A DNA stretch of 64,000 nt, taken from NCBI RefSeq assembly GCF_024346995.1, contig NZ_AP024887.1, positions 2,108,001 through 2,172,000 on the forward strand. Direction: 5' to 3'. Position numbers and translations under genes: made by a program. The notes under the pieces were generated by a model, which saw only the letters and a list, made by a program, of their open reading frames with translations, had not been told where the DNA came from and did no database searches. Shown here one piece after another: positions 56,046 through 64,000 of this stretch; within the stretch, counting starts at the first letter, position 1; every line of letters begins with the position of its first letter. This stretch comes from Vibrio palustris. Its GTDB lineage: Bacteria; Pseudomonadota; Gammaproteobacteria; Enterobacterales; Vibrionaceae.

Positions 56046-57935
56046 TTAAAGAACTAGGCGACGAATATCGCTCAAACAACCGTTCAAGTAAGTGATGAAG
56101 CGTGCGCCTTCTGCACCATCAATCACACGGTGATCGTAAGATAGTGACAGCGGAAGCTGTAGACGAGGAACGAAATCTTTACCATTCCATACTGGCTTCA
56201 TTTCAGACTTAGATACACCTAGGATACCTACTTCTGGCGCGTTAACGATTGGCGTAAATGCCGTACCGCCAATACCACCAAGGCTAGAAATAGTGAAACA
56301 CCCACCTTGCATATCAGAAGCTGTCAATTTACCGTCACGAGCTTTCTTAGACATCGCTTTCAGTTCATCAGACAACTCATGAATGCCTTTGTTGTTCACG
56401 TCTTTAAAGACAGGCACAACTAGGCCATTTGGTGTATCAACTGCAATACCTACGTTCACGTATTTCTTAAGAATCAGGCTTTCACCGTCTTCAGAAAGTG
56501 ACGAGTTGAAAGAAGGGAAGGCATCCAGTGCTTTCGCTACTGCTTTCATGATGAACACAAGTGGCGTGATCTTCATGCCGGATTCTTTCTTCGCTTCAAT
56601 CGCATTCTGTTCTTTACGGAACTTCTCTAGTTCAGTGATATCTGCGTTATCCCACTGTGTAACATGCGGGATCATCACCCAGTTACGATGCAGGTTAGCA
56701 CCAGAGATTTTCTTAATGCGAGAAAGAGACTTCACTTCGGTTTCACCGAATTTGCTAAAGTCTACTTTTGGCCAAGGAAGCAAACCAAGTGCAGCGCCGT
56801 CGCCTTTACCAGATGCAGCTGAAGCAGCACCTGACTCTAGACGTTTAAGTGCATTCTTAACGTAGTTTTGTACGTCTTCTTTCTGAATGCGGCTCTTACG
56901 ACCTGTACCTTTGACTTTCGATAAGTTCACACCGAACTCACGAGCAAGACGTCGTACAACTGGCGTTGCATGAGCATACTCGTTGTTTTCTTCAAACTCA
57001 CCAGTCGCTGCAGGAGCGGCAGGCGCAGCTTTAGGCGCTTCCGCTTTTGCTGCAGGCGCAGGTGCAGGTGCAGGTGCTGCTTCAGGAGCAGGAGCAGGCG
57101 CGGCACCAGCCACTTCAAAGACCATGATGAACGAACCAGTTTTTACTTTATCGCCTTCAGAGACTTTGATTTCTTTCACTGTACCGGCGAAAGGTGCTGG
57201 CACTTCCATTGACGCTTTGTCGCCTTCCACAGAAATAAGCGATTGCTCTTCTTCTACTGTGTCGCCAACTTTTACCATGATTTCAGTAACTTCAACTTCG
57301 TCATCACCAATATCTGGTACGTTTACGTCTTGAGATGCAGATGAAGCCGCTGGCGCTGCCGGAGCTTCTGCTGCTGGTGCAGGTGCTGCAGCTTCCGCGC
57401 TACCCGCTACGTCAAAGATCATGATAAACGAGCCAGTTTTCACTTTATCGCCTTCAGCCACTTTGATTTCTTTCACCGTACCGGCGAAAGGTGCTGGAAC
57501 TTCCATTGACGCTTTGTCGCCTTCTACAGAGATAAGCGATTGCTCTTCTTCTACTGTATCGCCAACTTTTACCATGATTTCAGTAACTTCAACTTCGTCA
57601 TCACCGATATCAGGTACATTAACTTCTTGCGGCGCTGAAGAAGCTGCAGGCGCTGCAGCTGGTGCTGCGTCTTGAGCCGCAGGCGCTTCAGGAGCGGCAC
57701 TAGCTTCTTCTTCAAACGTCATAATAAAGCTACCAGTAGACACTTTATCGCCTTCTGATACTTTGATTTCTTTAACTACACCCGCTTGTGGTGCTGGAAC
57801 TTCCATTGAGGCTTTGTCGCCTTCAACTGAAATTAGTGACTGTTCTTCTTCAATTTTGTCACCAACGTTAACTAGGATTTCAGTAACGTCTACTTCATCC
57901 GCACCGATATCTGGTACGTAAATTTCGATTGCCAT
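56046..57935 (-). CDS. aceF: Dihydrolipoamide acetyltransferase (E2) with three lipoyl domains
   Basis: 629 residues. Three lipoyl domains carry DKAS motifs with lipoyl lysines at about K41, K141 and K240. They are joined by Ala/Pro-rich linkers. A peripheral subunit-binding domain ([34 protein letters not shown]) lies near 325-360. The catalytic core ends with [15 protein letters not shown], where the histidine is the transferase residue. E2 forms the core of the pyruvate dehydrogenase complex. Domains 2 and 3 are almost identical in protein and DNA (see finding). Confidence 0.98.
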   Translation of the reverse strand: MAIEIYVPDIGADEVDVTEILVNVGDKIEEEQSLISVEGDKASMEVPAPQAGVVKEIKVSEGDKVSTGSFIMTFEEEASAAPEAPAAQDAAPAAAPAASSAPQEVNVPDIGDDEVEVTEIMVKVGDTVEEEQSLISVEGDKASMEVPAPFAGTVKEIKVAEGDKVKTGSFIMIFDVAGSAEAAAPAPAAEAPAAPAASSASQDVNVPDIGDDEVEVTEIMVKVGDTVEEEQSLISVEGDKASMEVPAPFAGTVKEIKVSEGDKVKTGSFIMVFEVAGAAPAPAPEAAPAPAPAPAAKAEAPKAAPAAPAATGEFEENNEYAHATPVVRRLAREFGVNLSKVKGTGRKSRIQKEDVQNYVKNALKRLESGAASAASGKGDGAALGLLPWPKVDFSKFGETEVKSLSRIKKISGANLHRNWVMIPHVTQWDNADITELEKFRKEQNAIEAKKESGMKITPLVFIMKAVAKALDAFPSFNSSLSEDGESLILKKYVNVGIAVDTPNGLVVPVFKDVNNKGIHELSDELKAMSKKARDGKLTASDMQGGCFTISSLGGIGGTAFTPIVNAPEVGILGVSKSEMKPVWNGKDFVPRLQLPLSLSYDHRVIDGAEGARFITYLNGCLSDIRRLVL

Positions 57936-57952
57936 TGCTTCTTTACCTTTAA

Positions 57953-60616
57953 TTAAGCGTGTAGTGGGTTAGTTTTTTCTACGTCGATGTTGAATTTCTT
58001 AATGGCTTCTGCAACCACAGATTTTTCAACGTCTCCACGTTTAGCAAGCTCACTTAGTGCTGCAACTACAACGTATTCGGCATTAACTTCGAAGTGACGA
58101 CGTAGGTTCTCACGGCTGTCTGAACGACCGAAACCGTCTGTACCAAGTACTTTATAAGACTCAGCCGGAAGGAAAGCACGAACTTGTTCTGCGTAGTTTT
58201 TCATGTAGTCAGTCGCAGCGATTGCTGGTTCTGTACCCATAACTTGTGCAATGTAAGCCACTTGCTCTTCTGCTTCTGGGTGCAGCATGTTGTGACGTTC
58301 TACAGCTTGGCCTTCACGAGTGATCTCGTTGAAAGACGTTACTGAGTAAACATCAGACGCTACGCCGTAATCATCGCTTAGGATCTGTGCTGCTTTACGT
58401 ACTTCGTTCATGATCGTACCAGAGCTCATTAGCTGAATCTTACCTTTAGAACCTGTGTAAGTTTCTAGCTTATAGATACCTTTACGAATGCCTTCTTCAG
58501 CGCCTTCCGGCATTGCTGGCATTGGGTAGTTTTCATTCATTAGCGTTAGGTAGTAGAACACGTTTTCTTGGTTCTCACCGTACATACGACGAATACCGTC
58601 TTGTACGATAACCGCAACTTCGTAAGCGAATGTTGGGTCATAAGAAACACAGTTAGGGATCGTGTTCGCTTGAATATGGCTGTGGCCATCTTCGTGCTGT
58701 AGACCTTCACCGTTCAACGTTGTACGACCAGCAGTACCACCTAGTAAGAAACCACGTGCTTGTTGGTCACCTGCCATCCATGCCATGTCACCAACACGTT
58801 GGAAACCGAACATAGAGTAGTAGATGTAGAATGGAATCATTGGCAAGTTGTTGGTGCTGTATGAGGTTGACGCAGCAACCCATGAAGACATTGCACCTAG
58901 CTCATTGATACCTTCTTGTAGAACCTGACCTGAGGTTGCTTCTTTGTAGTAAGAGACAACACCACGGTCTTCTGGCGTATATTCTTGGCCATTCGGGTTA
59001 TAAATACCAATTTGACGGAATAGACCTTCCATACCAAACGTACGAGCTTCATCGGCAATGATAGGCACAACGCGCTCACCAATGCTCTTGTTTTTCAATA
59101 GCGTGTTCAAAGTACGAACGAATGCCATTGTTGATGAAATATCACGTTTTTGAGCATCAAGCAGAGGCTTGAATTCTTCCAGCTCTGGCACTTGAAGTTT
59201 TTCTTCAAAGTGAGTACGACGCTGAGGCGTGTAACCGTGCAGAGCTTGACGACGTGCGTGCAGGTATTCGTACTCTGCAGAACCTTCTTCGAGTTTCAAG
59301 TAAGGCAGTGATTTCACTTCTTCATCAGAAACCAGATCTTGTAGACCTAGGCGATCACGCATTTGATGTACATGAGTCATGTCCATTTTCTTAACTTGGT
59401 GCGCGATGTTTTTACCTTCAGCTGCTTCACCCATACCGTAACCTTTTACAGTTTGAGCAAGAATAACCGTTGGCTTGCCTTTGGTGTCTTGTGCATTTTT
59501 GAATGCCGCGTACATTTTAGACGTTTCGTGACCACCACGTTTTAGAGCAAAGATTTCTTCGTCAGTCCAGTCAGCAACTAGCGCCGCTGTTTCTGGGTAC
59601 TTACCAAAGAAGTGTTCACGTACGTAAGCACCGTCTTTCGATTTAAACGTTTGGTAGTCGCCATCAATGGTTTCATTCATCAATTGAAGCAGTTTACCTG
59701 ATGTGTCTTTAGCCAGCAGTGAATCCCAGTTGTTGCCCCATAGTACTTTCACTACGTTCCAACCTGCACCGCGGAATAGACCTTCAAGTTCTTGAACAAT
59801 CTTACCGTTACCCATTACAGGTCCATCAAGACGCTGTAGGTTACAGTTGATAACGAAACATAGGTTGTCCAGTTTTTCACGAGCTGCTAGAGAAATTGCA
59901 CCACGTGATTCTGGTTCATCCATCTCACCGTCACCTAGGAACGCGTATACACGCTGTTCAGACGTATCTTGAAGACCACGACCATCTAGGTATTTCAAGA
60001 AACGTGCTTGGTAGATTGAGCCCATTGGTGCCAGACCCATAGATACCGTTGGGAACTGCCAGAATTCAGGCATCAATTTAGGGTGTGGGTACGAAGGAAT
60101 ACCTTTGCCGTCCACTTCTTGACGGAAATGGTCAAGTTGTTCTTCAGTCAAACGACCTTCAACAAATGCACGAGCGTAAATACCAGGAGAAATGTGACCT
60201 TGGTAATAAACTAGATCGCCACCGTCTTTTTCGTTTGGAGCACGGAAAAAGTGGTTGAAACACGTTTCGTAGAACGCTGCTGAAGACTGGTAAGACGCCA
60301 TGTGGCCGCCTAACTCTAAGTCTTTCTTAGAAGCGCGCAGGACAATCATGATTGCATTCCAGCGGATGATTGAACGGATACGACTTTCAATCTTCGTGTC
60401 ACCAGGGTATGCCGGTTCTTGATCGACTGGGATGGTGTTAATGTAGTTCGTTGTTGTGCCAGTTGGCATATCAACGCCGTCAAGGCGTGCTTGTCCTAGA
60501 ACTTCTTCTAATAAGAACTGAGCACGTTCTACGCCTTCTTCACGTACAACTGATTCAAGAGACTCTAACCACTCCTGAGTTTCCAGTGCATCTACGTCAT
60601 GCTTCATATCAGACAT
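57953..60616 (-). CDS. aceE: Pyruvate dehydrogenase E1 component
   Basis: 887 residues, the homodimeric E1 length. The thiamine-diphosphate motif [32 protein letters not shown] is complete, as are [12 protein letters not shown] and the C-terminal [23 protein letters not shown]. It decarboxylates pyruvate and transfers acetyl to the E2 lipoyl arms. It lies 17 bases before aceF and 47 bases after pdhR. Confidence 0.98.
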   Translation of the reverse strand: MSDMKHDVDALETQEWLESLESVVREEGVERAQFLLEEVLGQARLDGVDMPTGTTTNYINTIPVDQEPAYPGDTKIESRIRSIIRWNAIMIVLRASKKDLELGGHMASYQSSAAFYETCFNHFFRAPNEKDGGDLVYYQGHISPGIYARAFVEGRLTEEQLDHFRQEVDGKGIPSYPHPKLMPEFWQFPTVSMGLAPMGSIYQARFLKYLDGRGLQDTSEQRVYAFLGDGEMDEPESRGAISLAAREKLDNLCFVINCNLQRLDGPVMGNGKIVQELEGLFRGAGWNVVKVLWGNNWDSLLAKDTSGKLLQLMNETIDGDYQTFKSKDGAYVREHFFGKYPETAALVADWTDEEIFALKRGGHETSKMYAAFKNAQDTKGKPTVILAQTVKGYGMGEAAEGKNIAHQVKKMDMTHVHQMRDRLGLQDLVSDEEVKSLPYLKLEEGSAEYEYLHARRQALHGYTPQRRTHFEEKLQVPELEEFKPLLDAQKRDISSTMAFVRTLNTLLKNKSIGERVVPIIADEARTFGMEGLFRQIGIYNPNGQEYTPEDRGVVSYYKEATSGQVLQEGINELGAMSSWVAASTSYSTNNLPMIPFYIYYSMFGFQRVGDMAWMAGDQQARGFLLGGTAGRTTLNGEGLQHEDGHSHIQANTIPNCVSYDPTFAYEVAVIVQDGIRRMYGENQENVFYYLTLMNENYPMPAMPEGAEEGIRKGIYKLETYTGSKGKIQLMSSGTIMNEVRKAAQILSDDYGVASDVYSVTSFNEITREGQAVERHNMLHPEAEEQVAYIAQVMGTEPAIAATDYMKNYAEQVRAFLPAESYKVLGTDGFGRSDSRENLRRHFEVNAEYVVVAALSELAKRGDVEKSVVAEAIKKFNIDVEKTNPLHA

Positions 60617-60663
60617 GGCGATCTATCCTTCTGTTGATTGGATTAATAGAATCGCAATGGTCG

Positions 60664-61434
60664 CTACTGCGACTCATTACCCTGCTGAATTCGACGTAGA
60701 GAACGCTCTCGACGAGACTCTTCACGACCCAAATCCAACAATGTTTCTTCAATATAAGCTAAGTGCGAATGTGACATTTCATGGGCTTTTTCTGGGCGCC
60801 CAGAGACGATAGCATCAACAATATTAGCTCGGTGTTTACTTACATTATCCAGCGCCTCAGGGCGTCGGCGTAATAGCTTAAAGTTCTGTGAAATATTTTG
60901 TTCAAGCAACGGAGATAAGCTACGAATAATATGCAGTAAAACCACATTATGCGCAGCTTCAGCAATCGAGACTAAAAACTCCATAACAACTGGGGTTTCA
61001 CGGTCTACATCACTATCGTTTTTAATCTCACCAATTTTAGCAAGACACGCTTTGACTACAACAAAATCTTCTTCGGTACCACGTAACGCTGCAAAATAGG
61101 CCGAAATACCTTCTAAGGCATGCCGAGCTTCCAATAAATCAAGCTGAGTTTCTGGGTGATTAGATAATAAATTGATCAGAGGATCAGAAAAATTATGCCA
61201 CAAACTTTCGCTCACAAACGTTCCCCCACCCTGACGGCGAGTTAATAGGCGTTTCGCCTCTAAACGTTGGATAGCTTCTCTCACGGATGGCCGAGATACA
61301 TCAAATTGTCGGGCCAGCTCACGCTCAGGAGGCAACTGGTGTCCGGGAGCAAGCGTACCTTCGACAATCAGCCTTTCTAATTCTTGTTCAATCACATCAG
61401 AAAGTTTTGGCTGACGAATCCTTTGATAAGCCAT
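60664..61434 (-). CDS. pdhR: Pyruvate dehydrogenase complex repressor PdhR
   Basis: 256 residues of the FadR/GntR type. The winged-helix [66 protein letters not shown] occupies about residues 9-75, followed by the FCD ligand domain. PdhR releases DNA when pyruvate binds. Two ATTGGTAATACCAAT-type operators upstream match its consensus ATTGGTNNNACCAAT, so autoregulation of the operon is likely. Confidence 0.97.
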   Translation of the reverse strand: MAYQRIRQPKLSDVIEQELERLIVEGTLAPGHQLPPERELARQFDVSRPSVREAIQRLEAKRLLTRRQGGGTFVSESLWHNFSDPLINLLSNHPETQLDLLEARHALEGISAYFAALRGTEEDFVVVKACLAKIGEIKNDSDVDRETPVVMEFLVSIAEAAHNVVLLHIIRSLSPLLEQNISQNFKLLRRRPEALDNVSKHRANIVDAIVSGRPEKAHEMSHSHLAYIEETLLDLGREESRRERSLRRIQQGNESQ

Positions 61435-61468
61435 AATCTATCGTTTTACGCTCTTTTATTTGTGCAGG

Positions 61469-61487
61469 TAATTGGTAATACCAATTA
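61469..61487. promoter_or_regulatory. PdhR operator, proximal
   Basis: TAATTGGTAATACCAATTA is a 19-base perfect dyad (8-bp arms, AAT spacer) matching the PdhR consensus ATTGGTNNNACCAAT. It lies 35 bases before the pdhR start. Confidence 0.88.
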
Positions 61488-61606
61488 AATTAATGCGGGG
61501 AAATTAACATAAATTAAGCGCTTCTGTCCAGCCAAAAGTTGACCAGCATCATAGAAGAGAGCAGGTTACAACACCTTGTTAACCCAAAGACTTGACTCAC
61601 CTTAAC

Positions 61607-61625
61607 AAATTGGTAATACCAATTT
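61607..61625. promoter_or_regulatory. PdhR operator, distal
   Basis: AAATTGGTAATACCAATTT shares the 17-base core of the proximal operator and again is a perfect dyad. It is centred 138 bases further upstream, so the two sites lie close to the same helical face for about 13 turns. Confidence 0.88.
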
Positions 61626-61710
61626 CATTTAACCAAAATAACCAGACTTAATGTCAGAATTATTGACTTATTGTAAATAAAAAGTGACAACAATAAGGGA
61701 ATGAAAACCA

Positions 61711-61738
61711 ATAAAAAGAGCAGCTTAATAAGCTGCTC
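61711..61738 (-). terminator. Terminator of recJ
   Basis: GAGCAGCTT and AAGCTGCTC pair around AAT; on the minus strand TTTTTATTGG follows. It begins 26 bases after the recJ stop. Confidence 0.92.
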
Positions 61739-61763
61739 TCATCACAGTGAATAATGGTTTACA

Positions 61764-63521
61764 TTAACGCGGCTCTAAGTGCTCAATCATCAGTTGGAGC
61801 GTTTGGTTGCCTCGAAATTCATTAATATCGAGGCGATAAGCAATATGCACGGTCTTCACTGATGCATCAGGCCAGCGACGTAAATCGACATTAAAGGCGA
61901 TGCCATCAATCATTAATTGTGTCGGATGGCCTTGGTATAAGGGTTCCAGCATCAATTTTAAATGCTTCTCTCCCACCAGCTTTTGGTGCAAGATTTTAAA
62001 TTCCCCATCAAACACTGGTTCAGGGAACGTTTGCCCCCAGGGGCCTCCTGAACGCAGCATTTCAGCCACAGACATCGATAATTGTTCAGGCAGTAATTCG
62101 CCATCACTTAGAATAACCCCTTTTAACTGACTTTCATCCAGTTCACTGTGCACGATATCATCAAACAATTGGGAAAAACGTTCATATTCTGTTTCAACAA
62201 TAGTTAACCCGGCGGCCATTGCATGCCCTCCGAACTTAAGAATGATTCCCGGCGCCTGTTTGTCTAACCGATCTAAGGCATCACGCATATGCAGCCCAGG
62301 CACTGAACGACAAGAGCCTTTTAAGGTTCCTTCACCACCATCGGCAAAGGCGATAACTGGTCGATGGAATTGATCTTTCACACGTGATGCTAAGATTCCA
62401 ATCACACCTTGATGCCAATCACGTTGGAATAACACTAACCCATAAGGTAAGGTCTTTTCCCCACTCAACTGCAAACGTTCACAAAACGCCATCGCTTCTT
62501 GCTTCATGCCCGCTTCGATATCACGACGAGTATGATTAAGCCCATCCAATTCCGAGGCCATGCGCCGCGCCGCGTGAATATTATTACTCATTAAAAGCTC
62601 GACCCCAAATGACATATCATCTAGGCGACCCGCTGCATTAATACGCGGCCCTAACGCAAATCCAAAATCAGCTGCGACTAAACGACGAGCATCCCGTTTA
62701 GCGACCTCAATTAAGGCTTGAATCCCTGGACGAGCTTTACCAGCACGAATTCGCTGCAACCCTTGATGAACAAGAATACGGTTATTTTCATCTAATGGTA
62801 CGACATCTGCTACAGTTCCCAGAGCCACAAGATCAATCAACTCCATTAATTTTGGCTCTGTCATGCCTTGATTGGCAAACCACTGCTGTTTTCGCATACG
62901 CACACATAATGCCATCATGAGATAAAATGCAACGCCAACACCGGCGAGCGCTTTTGATGGAAAGTGGCACGTTTGCAAGTTCGGGTTTACAATCGCATCC
63001 GCATTCGGCAGCGTTTCACCCGGTAAGTGATGGTCAGTGACTAACACGGTCATACCATACTGTTTAGCCTTGTCTACGCCACTAATAGAAGAGACGCCAT
63101 TATCGACCGTCATGATCACTTCGGCGCCCATTTCTTTCGCTTGCTCGACCACCTCTGGGCTTAATCCGTAGCCGTCTTCAAAACGATTCGGCACTAAGTA
63201 ATCCACATTGTGGCTACCTAACATACGTAACGCTAAAACCGAAAGAGCAGAACTGGTTGCCCCGTCGGCATCAAAATCACCGACAACGATAATACGTTTA
63301 TGTGTACTAATCGCTTCAAACAGTAAAGTTACCGCTTGCTCAATACCAAATAGCTGTTGGTAGGAATGTAAACTTTTTGTGCTTTTTTCTAACTGGGCCA
63401 AGTCTGTCACGCCTCTATTCACATACAAGCGGCGTAACAGTTCAGGAATGGAGTCAGGTAATTGAGAAAGGTTAGGTTCTGGTCTTCTGCGTATTTCTAT
63501 CATAGGTTCACTGGGCTTCAC
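61764..63521 (-). CDS. recJ: Single-stranded-DNA-specific exonuclease RecJ
   Basis: 585 residues. DHH-family motifs are complete: IIVVGDFDADGATSSALSV, IMTVDNGVSS, VTDHHLPGETLPNADAIVNPN, and the DHHA1 part with GGHAMAAGLTI. An OB-type domain closes the protein. RecJ degrades single strands 5' to 3' in recombination and mismatch repair. It lies 27 bases after dsbC on the same strand, the conserved xerD-dsbC-recJ order. Confidence 0.97.
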   Translation of the reverse strand: MKPSEPMIEIRRRPEPNLSQLPDSIPELLRRLYVNRGVTDLAQLEKSTKSLHSYQQLFGIEQAVTLLFEAISTHKRIIVVGDFDADGATSSALSVLALRMLGSHNVDYLVPNRFEDGYGLSPEVVEQAKEMGAEVIMTVDNGVSSISGVDKAKQYGMTVLVTDHHLPGETLPNADAIVNPNLQTCHFPSKALAGVGVAFYLMMALCVRMRKQQWFANQGMTEPKLMELIDLVALGTVADVVPLDENNRILVHQGLQRIRAGKARPGIQALIEVAKRDARRLVAADFGFALGPRINAAGRLDDMSFGVELLMSNNIHAARRMASELDGLNHTRRDIEAGMKQEAMAFCERLQLSGEKTLPYGLVLFQRDWHQGVIGILASRVKDQFHRPVIAFADGGEGTLKGSCRSVPGLHMRDALDRLDKQAPGIILKFGGHAMAAGLTIVETEYERFSQLFDDIVHSELDESQLKGVILSDGELLPEQLSMSVAEMLRSGGPWGQTFPEPVFDGEFKILHQKLVGEKHLKLMLEPLYQGHPTQLMIDGIAFNVDLRRWPDASVKTVHIAYRLDINEFRGNQTLQLMIEHLEPR

Positions 63522-63548
63522 TCATGAAGCCCAAATCCATTATTTGTC

Positions 63549-64000
63549 TTACGATTGTTGTAAACGAGCTAACAACTGCTTAGGAGGTAAATATCCTCCA
63601 ACCATTTCACCATTAGGCAAGAAAATAGCAGGCGTACCGTTCACTCCGAGTGATTGCCCTAACTGAAATTGGTGAGCAACTTCTTGCTTACATTGGGCAA
63701 TATTAGCGCTTGGTTTGGGTAAACTATGTGATTGCTTCGCCTGATCCATCGCTGCGGCTGGATCTTTATCACACCAAATCGAGGCCATTTGCGAAGCCAC
63801 TTCGCTATGCGGGCCTTGACGAGGAAACGCAAGGTAGCGCACGGTGATCCCTTCGTCATTATATTCTTTCATTTGGCTGTGCAGCTTAGCACAATAACCA
63901 CAAGTAATATCGGTAAACACGGTAATCACATATTTTTGATTATCCGCTTTGTACTCGATCATGTCATCACGTTCAGCCGCGATTTTCTTCGCATTCAATG
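63549..64000 (-). CDS. dsbC: Thiol:disulfide interchange protein DsbC (C-terminal part)
   Basis: About 150 residues are visible; the N-terminus lies beyond the window end and no true start is seen. The thioredoxin-fold active site is FTDITCGYCAKLH with the CGYC pair, the cis-proline is in GVNGTPAIFLPNG, and a second disulfide pair (CDK ... C) is present. DsbC is a periplasmic disulfide isomerase; the missing part would hold the signal peptide and dimerisation domain. It is upstream of recJ as in E. coli. Confidence 0.96.
   Translation of the reverse strand, partial: LNAKKIAAERDDMIEYKADNQKYVITVFTDITCGYCAKLHSQMKEYNDEGITVRYLAFPRQGPHSEVASQMASIWCDKDPAAAMDQAKQSHSLPKPSANIAQCKQEVAHQFQLGQSLGVNGTPAIFLPNGEMVGGYLPPKQLLARLQQS

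Noticed and set aside
56983..57675. Plus-strand ORFs of 80-116 aa opposite aceF
   Set aside because: They mirror the alanine/proline linkers and repeat because the lipoyl domains repeat; no independent coding signal.

Overview
This 64 kb window is core chromosome of a Vibrio (Vibrionaceae, Gammaproteobacteria). The evidence is a HapR/LuxR-type quorum-sensing regulator between hpt and lpd, an OmpU-like porin between greA and dacB, a Psi subunit HolD, and a gene order (pnp-rpsO-truB-rbfA-infB-nusA-rimP-tRNAs-secG-glmM-folP-ftsH-rlmE / yhbY / greA / ompU / dacB / tyrS / M23 / erpA / hemL ... acnB / mrcB / hrpB / sfsA / dksA-gluQ-pcnB-folK-panBC / yadGH / can / hpt / hapR) that matches what I recall of Vibrio chromosome 1. 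I cannot name the species. I saw no insertion sequence, prophage, CRISPR array, rRNA or integron. Almost every base is accounted for by housekeeping genes, short intergenic regions and hairpin terminators.

Layout. 1-4.2 kb: start of a probable rimI, holD, a GNAT acetyltransferase, then a 0.6 kb non-coding stretch with inverted repeats, a PAS-GGDEF-EAL protein with a degenerate GGDEF site, and a small winged-helix-like unknown. 4.2-17.6 kb (minus strand): the RNA and translation block, nlpI, pnp, rpsO, truB, rbfA, infB, nusA, rimP, initiator tRNA-Met, tRNA-Leu(GAG), secG, glmM, folP. 17.6-21.3 kb: rlmE-ftsH behind a sigma-32-like promoter, yhbY diverging, greA converging. 21.3-31.6 kb: an OmpU-like porin with a ToxR-like box, dacB, tyrS, an M23 endopeptidase, erpA, hemL, an AI-2E family permease and rsmC. 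31.6-36.6 kb: glnK-amtB behind a sigma-54/NtrC control region, yacL, acnB. 36.8-44 kb: a patatin/Omp85 fusion (type Vd autotransporter class), mrcB, hrpB. 44-50 kb (plus strand): sfsA, dksA, gluQ, pcnB, folK, panB, panC. 50-64 kb: an ABC-2 exporter pair, can, hpt, the quorum-sensing regulator, the pyruvate dehydrogenase operon (pdhR-aceE-aceF-lpd) with two PdhR-type operators, recJ and the 3' part of dsbC.

How the genes work together. RNA turnover (pnp, pcnB), ribosome maturation and translation (rpsO, rbfA, infB, rimP, nusA, truB, rlmE, rsmC, gluQ, tyrS, tRNAs) dominate. Envelope construction is the second theme (glmM, mrcB, dacB, M23 peptidase, nlpI, secG, porin, dsbC). Central metabolism (pdh operon, acnB) and cofactors (folP, folK, panBC, hemL, erpA) make up the third. 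Regulation is visible in the DNA: candidate sigma-32, sigma-54/NtrC, ToxR, PdhR and Qrr-sRNA sites each sit at the gene whose known biology they fit.

I found no wholly new multi-gene system. The least ordinary items are the patatin-Omp85 fusion, the NtrC-like site embedded in a terminator hairpin upstream of glnK, the perfect 36-bp palindrome over the end of the EAL gene, and the near-identical lipoyl-domain repeats in aceF. All site calls come from reading by eye; no search was run.
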